Assembly (NCBI GenBank): GCA_017506865.1
Contig: JAFCMP010000423.1
Coordinates: 620,001 to 684,000 of the forward strand
DNA from: Tribonema minus
Lineage: Eukaryota; Sar; Xanthophyceae; Tribonematales; Tribonemataceae
Length of the DNA: 64,000 nucleotides
Direction: 5' to 3'
The translations under genes and the position numbers were made by a program. Shown in pieces: positions 39,138 to 49,600 of this stretch. The notes under the pieces are model-generated. The model was not told where the DNA came from, made no database searches, and saw only the letters and a list, made by a program, of their open reading frames with translations. How positions within the stretch are numbered: position 1 is the first letter of the stretch; each line of letters opens with the position of its first letter.

Positions 39138-40296
39138 TTAACTGCCGTTGCTGCCACCGCAGCTGCGTGCTCCACTTTTGAGCTCCTTAATGCGCCCCCC
39201 CCCACCCCTCCCTACGCCCCCTCTAATGCAGCTAGCATCCGTTACTCGGGGCATCCATGCACGCGCCCACTCCAGCACCTCCTGATGCCCGCGCTGTGCG
39301 GCAGAGCGGCAGGTACGACTGTCCCAGGGGCACCCATTTGCGCGTGCCCACTGCAGCACCTCGAGATGACCTTGCTCTGCAGCCTCGGCACAGGTATCCT
39401 CGTCCCACAGACATCCGTGTTCGCGGGCCCACTGCAGCATCTCCAGGTTGCCGCTGCGGGCAGCGCCGCTGCAGGTGCCGCTGTCCCAGGGGCACCCATT
39501 TGCGCGTGCCCACTGCAGCACCTCGAGGTCCCCTCTAGTGGCAGCGCCGCAGCAGGTGCCCTCGTCCCACGGACACTCATTGGCATGCAGCCACCGCAGC
39601 ACCTCGAAGTGCCCATGTATGGCGGCGAGAGTGCACGCGACACTGTCCCAAGGGAGATCATTAGCCCGTGCCCACTGCAGGATGCGCAGATGCCCGCCAC
39701 TTGCAGCAGAATGACCAATACTATCCCTCCCTGGGCACCTGATTGCATGTGCCCACTGCACCAGCTGGAGATGACCATGGGCTGCGGCGTGACCGAAGGT
39801 GTGATTGTCCCATGGGCAGCCGTTGGCTCGCGCCCACTGCAACAGCTCCAGGTGTCCGTTATGCGCAGCGCTAGTGCACGTGGCAGTGCCCCATGGGCAA
39901 CCGTGGCCCCGCAGCCACTGCAGCACCTCTTAGGTGCCCTCCCCAAGCTGCTATGGAACAGTGACACTTTCTTAGAGGCACCTCATATGTGCTGTGGACC
40001 AAACGCAGCCTGTAACTCGCCGGTGTGAATGCACGATGTGAGAGCTTCTCCGGGCTGCAGACCTTCCTCGACGGCCGGCTGGCGCTAGCGGTAGCTTCCG
40101 CAGCCACCGTCAAGTGTCGCCTCTCGGCCTCGTGAATCCGCTCAGTGACGCCGTTAAAACCGCGGCAAGCGCTCCTGATCATCAAAGAGGGAGCCAGGAA
40201 GGCAAGTATGTGCGAAGCCAGCGTGAGCACTGGGTGTTCTGCTGTTGCAGCTTTGCTTGCCGTGCGCCTGGCCTTGCCATGCGGCGGCTCTGCCAT
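39138..40296 (-). pseudogene. F-box-like/ankyrin-repeat gene copy 1 (frameshifted)
   Basis: Starts MAEPPHGKARRTAS with an F-box-like helix pair (LASHILAFLAPSLMIRSACR GFNGV). Compared with copy 4 it has a 13-bp deletion near 40080 that removes LLGWA, a compensating shift near 40015, another frame change near 39935 at GGHL, then an open frame of about eight 25-26-residue repeats (GHLEVLQWARANGCPWDxxT C). A 2-bp deletion in the GCGCGC run at about 39257 replaces the normal AHGCPE end with 30 unrelated residues. An intact ancestor probably bound proteins through the repeats as a ubiquitin-ligase adaptor (inference). Confidence 0.85.
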
Positions 40297-40320
40297 CCTT
40301 TCAATCTGCTGCGTAGTGTG

Positions 40321-41319
40321 GTCCTGAGCAGTGATCGACTGATGCTCCAGTGATGTGACGTGTCTACGTCTCCGCTCCGCTCTCGCTCTCCTCCTCCTCC
40401 TCTCACTTCAACTTGACGTAGGTTTTGGTAGATGTGATTAGGGTTAGGGTTAGGCTGTGTGTGTCGCTTCACCTCTAGAGCTCTCAGACACAATTGGACT
40501 TGGAGACGTACACTGGATCTGGGCGTGCCTCACGCAACTCATGTACTTTGCCGTGCATCCACAACATTATGCGACTGTCCGACAAGTAGACTTGCACATG
40601 GTCCTGATAGGTCGCTGGCTAGCATATCTGTGAGCACAGCTACAATGTCCTGCTTGTGGCACGCAATCTTGTGCTCTTGTAGGCAAATGCCAGTGGGAGG
40701 TGTTCGTCAGGAGCAAGCATGCGTGCACTTGTTGCTGCGACTACGTGACCCACTTGCACTTGTTCGTGGCTGCCACGGACCGGTGATTATAATGAATCAC
40801 ATGCTCTCTCAACGTGTCATGTCATAGTCTCATGATCTGATCTGTCCAATTGAACTCTGGCCAAGTCATGCGTATGTACGCAGTGCCATGCGCAACACCT
40901 TTGCATGATCTGGCAGGGTTGACGTGCAAAAATGGCAACAAATTTGAGTTGATTTGAAAGGTTCTATTTTTGTCTCTTCTGACAACATCCAAGTTTTGCA
41001 ATACGGATTGATCACTTCAAAACCCTCACAAGGGTGAAACAGGCACTGAGCTGGAGCAACTGCACCACTATGTAAACAACAAAGCAAGCAGAGAGGCCAG
41101 ACGAGTATGTATGTATGTAGGGAGGGGTTACATTCACAAGTGAAAACTTTCAAACCACACAGATTTATCCATCCATGAAACGGACACATGAAAGACACCG
41201 AGGGGAGGGACGGCGCCGCTAGCCTAAAGAAATTGCACAAAAACCAGGCCAGGTGCCCATGCGCGCCAGAACGCATGAACAGGTGCCAGGCACCTCAATG
41301 CGCGCCAAAGGGCGCAGAG
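40321..41319. repeat. 1-kb duplicated block, left copy
   Basis: Nearly identical to 57031-58054 (about 97% by eye; length differs by a CTC microsatellite). Lies just upstream of ankyrin copy 1, as the other lies upstream of copy 4. Both copies keep open a 136-codon minus frame (40866-41276; 57601-58011) and a 122-codon plus frame (40459-40827; 57194-57562), probably only because the duplication is recent. Contains a TTAGGG pair (40439-40454). Confidence 0.95.
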
Positions 41320-43749
41320 CTGAGCAGCCTGAGTCTTGACAATTTTGCTATTTAAGGCTCCACTACACTTCAAGTTGAAGTGCCTACACGGAAGAAAACA
41401 CGAAAACGAAAACAAACGAAAACGAAACGAAACGAACTAAACGACAACGACGACGACGACGAACGACTGGCTGGAGCGCGTAAAAAAGCGTGCAGCCAGG
41501 TATTCACCTTCGCTGACTCTTGCCCAAATTGATCGGAGACTGTGCATCGCTCCATGGAGAACGGTACCTACATCAAAAGCTTCGTCGACAAGAGGTCTGG
41601 TGGTGAGCGAACAGGGACATGGCACGTGAATAGCAGAGCAGCAGAAAGGCAAACAGAAGTCTTATTGATTGGTGGCGATGGCGGCCACAACGGCGGTGCT
41701 TGCTGCGGCTCGGGCAGAAAATACTACAGAAAAAAAAGTGTGTAAGCCATTTACAGATGACGCTCGCTCCATACCTTTGCGCCTAGCCTAGTAGGGATCC
41801 TCCCCCCACATCATCATCGATGTGTTGGTTGCAGCATTCAGTGCAGATTGCTCTGCCAGAAAGCCAAATGCTGCGCACAGCAAGCCGTTATCATAGGTTG
41901 CACGGCAGCACTTTGCTAATGAGGTTGAAAATCAGATCCCTCGCGCTATGCGTATTACTAAGATCAGTTGAGAATTATTGACAACAGGCCACCTGTCAGT
42001 CCCCTTATTTCCCCAACTTCTGTTACCTCAAAAGCATTCCTTATTTGAATAATTCTCAGACCTGTGACAATACAGCATATTATCACGAACGCGCTTTGCA
42101 AATAAATCGAAGGCAGATAGATACCAACTCATCAAATCATCAAGCACTGGCAGGCCAGGTACCTCATCTAGCAGCAGTGGTCATGATTCGCCTTGCGCAT
42201 ACAATGCTCCAAGTGCAGCACTCCACATGGCATACTTCATTCGCAGGCAAGAATTAGCATAGTCAGCAGGGTGTGAACACCGTGACGAGGACAAAGGCAC
42301 TTGCGGAAGACAAATTAATAATTTAAATTGAAGGTGCTGCATTTACATGCCATTCTAGTGTGATGGAACACATTGACTTTGTGCTGTGTCATTCGTGACA
42401 AGACGGCAGCGCCTTCGTCCCTTGAATGATCACGTAATTCAGCGCTCTGTGTCATACATCCGATGGCATGACAACAACTACCAGAAGTATGGGCTGCAAA
42501 ACAGCGCCGTCGGCATCATAGAAACACCGTGTGCGACTCCAGTCATAATCAGATAATGAATCCTCCGGCTTCATGTTCAGTTTATGTTCATCACGTGACA
42601 TAGCGCTCTCTGTGTCATGCATAAGAAATGGCGTGGATGCGCAGGGACTGTGTTCTCAAAATCATGACAAATATGGGCCGCAATACAGCGCCATCACCTT
42701 AGTCACAGCGCTGTGGTGGCCGCAAAAGTGCAAGTGTGCACGCAACAGTTGATGCACCTCATGCACTCAACCGTACAGCAAGTGGAAGCATGCAGCGCAC
42801 CTTGGCCACCCTTCAAAACATTCCGGTGCGTGCATGACACTGCGTGACAACATTGAAGTATATGCGCATATATGCAGTGCTGCACCGTGCGCGTGCAGGT
42901 GTACTGGTATGTACTATCATGTGCTATAGCATGTACTGCATGCAGCTCAGCACGCACGCCACATGTCCAACCATCCAAACAGCGGACAGGAGACACCGGA
43001 AGTCATTGTTGCACGAGGGTCATGCTCTGAGTGCATATGCATTTAGAGTCAAAGCTACCGCAGCAGTGAAGCTTGAGGAGGAGGGACCACGGTGTGCGCC
43101 AGTTATAAAACTGTCATGACGGCCCAAAGGCCGTGTTGACTTTGTCTACTTCCGCTTAAGCAATTGAGGGGCGGAAACCCATGACAAATGCAAGATATAC
43201 AACTCTTGTGCACGTGTCGAGTGTGTGCATAGTATACGCATTTGCGACCGCAATGGGACTCATGCGCTCTCTATACAATAAAGGGTCACTGACTGCCAGC
43301 CCAACTTGTTGAACTGCAGATGAGCCTTAAAACCCCCGCTACTGCCCCTAGATACCAGTAGTAGTTGGCACCGCCAGACGCAGCATCAGTCGCCGACACA
43401 ACCTCATTGCGAAGTGGAAAGCGCAGTCTTAGTCCTAGCAACTGCGATTGCCTCATGCGCCGCCTACGCGCGGCCAAAGTCGCTCCGCTCGCGCGCTGCA
43501 TACTCGTCAGCCTTCTACCAGTCTCTCCTGCAGGGGTTATGCGCACGCTGCACACTGCGCGCCCCCTTAGTCAATCAGACAGAAAGGTGGACAGACTACC
43601 ATACCTGTACCGGCAGCCTGCAGCCAGCATGCACTGAGCCTCCTGACTGCTGTCGCTGCCAGCGCAGCTGCGTGCTCCTCTTCCGCTCAGAAACGCCCCC
43701 CTCCCCCCCGTCCCTGGGCCTCCGCCCCCTCCGAAGCGGCAAGCATCGG
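41320..43749. other. Upstream module P1 and flank module F2, no supported gene
   Basis: 41490-41750 is related to 54330-54510 and 45310-45440 (TGTGCATCG.., CAAAAGCTT.., GTGAGCGARCAGGGA). 42030-43130 is flank module F2, nearly identical in parts to F4 (for example AATTAATAATTTAAATTGAA near 42315 and 55090). A CGA microsatellite sits at about 41440-41466. Confidence 0.7.
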
Positions 43750-44976
43750 TCAAACCGGGCATCCATGTGCGCGCGCCCACTCCAGCACCTCCTGATGCCC
43801 GCACAGCGCGGCATAGTGGCGGGTGCGCCTGTCCCAGGGGCACCCGTTTGCGTGTGCCCACTGCAGCACCTCAAGATGAGCTTCCTCTGCGGCCTCGGCA
43901 CAGGCATCCTCGTCCCACGAACATCCGTGTTCGCGGGCCCACTGCAGCAGCTCCAGGTTCCCGCTGCGGGCAGCACCACTGCAGGTGCGGCTGTCCCAGG
44001 GGCACCCATGTGCGCGTGCCCACTGCAGCACCTCGAGGTCCCCGCTAGTGGCAGCGCCGCAGCAGGTGCCCTCGTCCCACGGGCACTCATTGGCACGCAG
44101 CCACTGCAGCATCTCGAGGTTCCCGCTACCGGCAGCACTAGCGCAGGTCTCCTCGTTCCATGGGCAGCCGTGAGCAAGTGCCCACTGTAGCTGTTCGAGG
44201 TCCCCGCAAGCGGCAATGCCGCTGCAGGTCTCCTCGTCCCACGGGCAATCATTGGCATGCAGCCACCGCAGCACGTCGAAGTGCCCATATGCGGCGGCGG
44301 CAGCGCATGTGAGACTGCTCCAGGGGAGGTCATTAGCCCGTGCCCACTGCAGGATGTGCAGATGCCCGCCCCCTGCAGCAGCGCGGCAAATGCTCAAGGC
44401 TGTCGCTCCCTGGGCACCCGTTTGCATGTGTCCACTGCAACACCTCGAGACGTCCATGCCGTGCGGCGCTGAAGCAAGTGTACTCGCTCCATGGGCAGCC
44501 ATTAGCTCGCGCCCACAGCAAGAGCTGCAGGTGCCCGCAGCTCGCAGCGATAGAGCACGTGGAGGTATCCCAGGGGCAACCGTGGCCCCGCAGCCACTGC
44601 ATTACCTCGAGGTGACCTCCGTAAGCTGCTGCGTTAGAGTGATGTCTTGTCAGAGGCAGGTCGTATGTGCTGTGGACCAGACGCAGGCCCTTGACCTCGC
44701 CGGTTTGTATGCACGATGTGAGAGCTCCTCCGGGCTGCAGACCTTCCTCGACGGCCCACCCAAGCAGGCTGGCGCTATCTACACTTCCGCAGCCACCGTC
44801 AAGTGTCGCCTCTCGGCCGCGTGAATCTGCTCAGTGACGCCATTAAAACCGCGGCAAGCGCTCCTGATCATCAAAGAGGGAGCCAGAAAGGCGAGGATAT
44901 GCGAAGCCAGCGTGAGCACTGGGTGTTCTGCTGCAGCGCTGCTTGCCGTGCGCCTGGCTTTGCAAATAGGTGCCAT
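43750..44976 (-). pseudogene. F-box-like/ankyrin-repeat gene copy 2 (two frameshifts)
   Basis: Reads MAPICKARRTASSAAAEHPV.. with the same F-box-like segment. A 1-nt deletion at about 44781 brings in TAG. Downstream the frame resumes with SASLLGWAVEEGLQPG, KGLRLVHSTYDLPL and repeats. A second shift near 44395 (after HANGCPGSDS) separates it from a 3' open frame of about nine repeats ending ARAHGCPV. Apart from these two lesions the sequence is well kept, so inactivation is recent or the lesions are assembly errors. Confidence 0.85.
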
Positions 44977-46645
44977 CTGTGATTTGTGAACAAATTTTCC
45001 AGAAGTTGCACTTCAAGTTGAAGTGCTGACGCGAGAACGAGAACTTTTTGTAAACAAGAAGATACATAGCGTAAGAGTGTGCAAACGGGAGCAGGCGTAA
45101 ATTGCGTGCGACCATGGTAACGCACAGGTTTGCCTACGCTTGCAAAATCGAGCACGGCTTTTAATCAGCATTCAGTCTGGTGCTTCAGGTTCCTGCTGCC
45201 AACGTCTAATGCCAACATGGCAATATTCTTGCACTTCTGATCGTAAAGACACAGATATATGGATATGCTGGAGGGGCCTCTTGGTCATATCGTAGAAACT
45301 GTTGCAACACTTTGTTTGTGATTGAACACCATGCGTAGATTGTGCATCGTACAACAGAGCACGGTACTACGTGTCAAAGCTAGCTTACAAGGAAGGAGAT
45401 CTGGCGGTGAGCGAGCAGGGATCCTCGATGTATTGTTTACAACATACATTAGAAATGTCCAACTTGCATCGCCCGACGGGCAACGCTGCGCACAGCAAGC
45501 TGCCATTGTAGGTTGCACGGCAGCACTTTTAGGTTTGACAACATGGCCAGCGTGGACCGCGCACTCTGCTAAAGTCAGCTGAACACTTAATAACAGGATA
45601 ATGATCTATTATGAGGTGCGCCTTTTTGCTCTGAAACTGTCACTTACTCCAACACCATCCTGATTCGGACAAATCTCAGATCTGTGCTTTTGCTTGCAAA
45701 TTGCCGTTGCCAAAACTGGCGTGCAGCGATCCACTCATCAACCATCAAGCTGGCCACGTACATTAACTAGCAGCAACGGTCAATGGTCATGGTTCGCCTT
45801 GCACACACTATGCTCCAAGTGCAGCACTCCACATTGCATACTCCCTTTGTGGGCAAGAGCCCGCATGGCATAGGTAGCACAGTGTGGACATGAGAATAAG
45901 GCACTTGTCAAGGCAGAGGAGGTGCGTTTCAGTTAAGCACTTTGTACGGTAGCATTTATGACAAGACGGTGACGCCTGGGGCATTGTGTTGATCATGTAG
46001 TGCAGCCTTCTGTGTCATGCATTCGGTAGCATCATGATGACAAGTGTGCGCTGCAAAACAGCACCGCTACCATTACAGAGCACTGTGTGCTGCGCAATGA
46101 TTCATGATGAGATGCGAATCCTCCAGCGCTGCATTGATCACGTGATACAGCGCACTGTGCCCTGCATAAAAATGGAGTTGAATTCACAGTAACCATATAC
46201 TTGACAGCAAGGCAAGTGTGGGCTGTAAAATAACCATTACCTGAGTCGCAGCGCTGTCGTGCTTGCAGAAGTGCAAGTGCCACAGTGTGAGCAAGCAACA
46301 GCTAACATTATGCGGAAGCGCAAGAGTGAGTGGATGCATGCATCGCGTGTTGGTCAACCTCTGAGAGGTTCTGGTGTGTGCGTGGCACAACAGTGAAGTA
46401 CATGCAGTGCTGCACCGTACATGCACATGTGTACTAGTGTGTACTATCATGAACTAGCATGTACTGCATGCATCTCAGCTTCACCGCCAACGTCCAACAG
46501 ACAGGAGACACTGGAAGTCATCATTGCACCAAGGTCATCTGCTGAGTGCATGTGCATTCATAATCAGAGCTAACCGCAGCTGTGAAGCTTGGCAAGGGGC
46601 GACGGCGTGTTTTGGACCTACAACGACAGCCCAAAGGCCTTGTAC
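44977..46645. other. Upstream module P2 and flank module F3
   Basis: P2 (about 44980-45560) resembles P3. F3 (45640-46645) resembles F1, F2 and F4, and stops abruptly at GGCCTTGTAC where the retrotransposon begins. The homologous sequence resumes at 52183. No gene supported. Confidence 0.8.
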
Positions 46646-49600
46646 TTTTTATTAATTCTCGCTCAGGGCGCGAAAAAGCCCAGATGATTGGCATCTAGCT
46701 GTAAGGAATCTACATGTCGTATGACAGTCTGAAAGTGTCGCAACGACAACCACTCAAACGCCGCCGCCGCCAAATGGCATCTCGGGGTCCTCCCCTACGT
46801 CCTCCTCCATGTGCCCCCCCCCCCTGGATTCTGCCATGTGTGTCATGACACGGCCAGAGTACGCCATGTGGAGCGCTGCCGACAGTGCCGAGCGTAAGCG
46901 CGCCAGGGCGATGCCCTTGAGAGCTTTAGGGCGCGCTCCTCCGGGCACTGACATCCTGCTGGCATACTCCGTCGCCACAGCCTCCAGCAGCTTCCGCCCC
47001 TGCTCCCCGATGCTGCCAAATGACCCTATTGCCAATGTGGCAAGTTTGTAGCAATTCTGATCATAATGACCAGAATAGTGGGTAGTCTTGGCGGCCTCTT
47101 GGTCGCGGCAGCATCGCTCGGGGTCTGCTGCAGTCTTCGCCGCCCGCGACGCCACCTGTGCCTCGAAGCAGGTAACGTCCACCATGAGCGGTAGGTGGCG
47201 TGTCGGGTCGTCGTAGCCGGTCACCGGGAAGGCGTCGGCAGGCAGCACGATGTCCATCCTGCGACTCCCCGGCGGCCCGGCGGACCCCAGAAACGGCGTG
47301 TAGTCCTCGTCCACCAGTCCCGTTTTGAGGTATTGCCGCAGGAGGCGCTGCGTGGCCCTCTTGACGCTATTGTGGACAATGGTGTCGTGCGCCTTGACGC
47401 GTGGCGCTTGACACAGCCGTGCATGCAGGGTGCCGCCCGGCGACTTCCCGCACAGCTTGCAGCCTGCCGTCTGCTCCTCTACTCCGATGGCGCGTTTGAC
47501 GGCCAGCTGCCAGGATAGGCCATCGAACGAAGCCGTTGTGGAGTACATGGGCTCGTTGAGGAATGCCATGCCGATCGAGTGCATGTGGCGCTGCGACCGG
47601 AATCGAGCAAGTGCTTGCGTGCGTTGCGTGCCCTGCGGCAGCTGTTGCAGGTCCGCCTCCACCTTATCTGCAAGCTCGGTAGCGACGGCATCTGCAAGCG
47701 CACTCTGATTGGGGCGCTTCAGGCTACACTGCAACTGCAGAGCACTGGCGTCAAGTACGCAAGCAGCATCCGCACCAGTGCCACCACCTGCTGTCGGCCG
47801 CAGCGGCGGCTGCTGCGTAGGTGGTTGCTGCTGCAGTGGCGTTAGCGCTGGTGGCAGTATATGTTCCAGCTTGTCACCTGTTGCTGCACGTAGAGATGTG
47901 GCAGCTGTGGCGATCGTCCGCATGAGGGGCAGGCGCGCCACCTCTGCTGCTGCTGCGCCTTGTAGCATTGCTGGTGTGGAACGCGCAGCGCCTGCATTGA
48001 CGGCTGCCGCTGCTGCGTGCGCTGGTGCTGCAGCTGTGCCGCCTGCCGTTGCTGCTGCTGCCAGTGGTGTTGCTGCTGCCGCAGGTGTTGGTGCAGCACC
48101 TGCCGCATTGGCCGCTGCCACCGCCATTGCCGCTGTCGCAGCCGGCACGGTTGCGGCGCCGCCTGCCGACGCTGCTCCTGTTGCAGGTGCTGCAGCAGCC
48201 CTTAGGCTAGTAGGGCCTGTAGCAGCTGTATTGCCTATGCCCGCAGCCGCTGCTGTTGATGCTGCAGTTAGTGATGCCGCCGAGGCCACTTGAGGTGCAA
48301 CATGTGCTGCCGCTGCTGCAGCAGCCTCTGATGCTGGAGCAGCTGCTGCTGCCGCCGCTGCTGCTGCCGCCGGAGTAGTTGCGCCGTGCGCCGCCGCTGC
48401 TGCTGCTGCCGCTGGTGCCGCCTGTGCTGCCGCCGCGGCCCCTGATCCAGCGGCAGCTGCGTCGTGTGTTGCCGGAATGGCTGCGCCATAAGCGCGGCCA
48501 GCCGCTGATGCAGTTGCCGCTGCCGAAGCGGTCGCGCCTCCACTGGCAACCGCCGCTGCCGCTGTAACAGTTGCCGCTGCTGATGCTGCTGGTGCTGGTG
48601 CTGCTGCCGCTGCTGCCGGTGCCGCTTGTGTTGCCGCATCCTCAGCAGCGTTGTCTGCAGCCGCTTGAGGAGCCGCCTGCTGCAGCACCCCCGCCCATCC
48701 AGAGAGTGCTGGTTGCAGCGCTTGCAACGTGCCCGCCACATACGCAGCATCAGCGATGTCGCAGGCGCTGGTAATGCCAAGGCCGCCATGCCGTGTTGGG
48801 AGTCGCGCTTGCTGTAAGGCTGGGCCGTGCGCTGCCAGATGGAAGTGGGCCCCACTTTGCTCAAACTGGCGCCAGGTCTGGCCTGGTGGCTGCAGGCCCA
48901 TTGAGTGCTCAAGCACCCACTGCGTGACCCGATCCCACTCCTTGGCGGCTGGCGCTGTCTGCGTAGTGGGAATGGTGCGCAGGCAGTACGTCATGCGAGG
49001 CACCACGCAGTAGCGCAGTAACCTGAACATAGCCCTCGGAGATGTCAGGCGCGCGCATCGCTCTGCAAATCGAGCCCCTGCCCCGCCTGCACCCGCTTCC
49101 CTGCGCAGCCATGCGTCCACAAAGCTGCTGCGGCCCACCGGCACCCCCAGCAACACAGCTCCACGGTTCTGATTTTCATCCGTATCCCCCACTAGCTGAA
49201 CGCCCAGCTGCTGCAGCAGTTGCCGCTCGTGGTCTGTCACCACATGCCCCCTGCCAGGCAGCGCGCGTGACTTGGTGAGGTTTAGCTCCAGCCCCACCTC
49301 CGCAAAGTGTTGTTTGAGCTGCGCCACCGCCTGTATGTCATCCTGAGTCAGCGTGCAAGCGCCTGTTCGGACGTTGGCATCGTCCATGTAGGCGCCCATC
49401 CGCCTCCGCGCGCGCTGCGCAGCCGCCGCCTCATTGAACCGTTTCAAGCACTGAGCAATGGCGCCGCAGAAGAGCATCGGTGCCGCGGGGTCCCCCTGCT
49501 TAAACCCGCGCTGAGACATGATGATGCGCGTGGAGCCGTCAACGTGCTGGAACAGCAGGCGTGGCCGAGTGCGAACGTATGTGCCGATGAAGTAGTCGAG

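Noticed and set aside
38985-40028. 347-codon plus-strand ORF rich in PLQHL repeats (similar ones at 43414-44190, 53224-53802 and 56197-56631)
   Set aside because: Antisense shadow of the ankyrin repeats. Its Cys/Pro/Leu pattern is the reverse complement of the QWARANGCPW codons.
40866-41276. 136-codon ORF conserved in two places (also 57601-58011)
   Set aside because: Conservation is explained by the recent 1-kb duplication. A plus-strand ORF beside it is equally conserved, and neither has a recognisable domain.
47709-48293. 194-codon Ala-rich plus-strand ORF
   Set aside because: Antisense to the Ala-rich linker of the retrotransposon ORF. Composition explains it.
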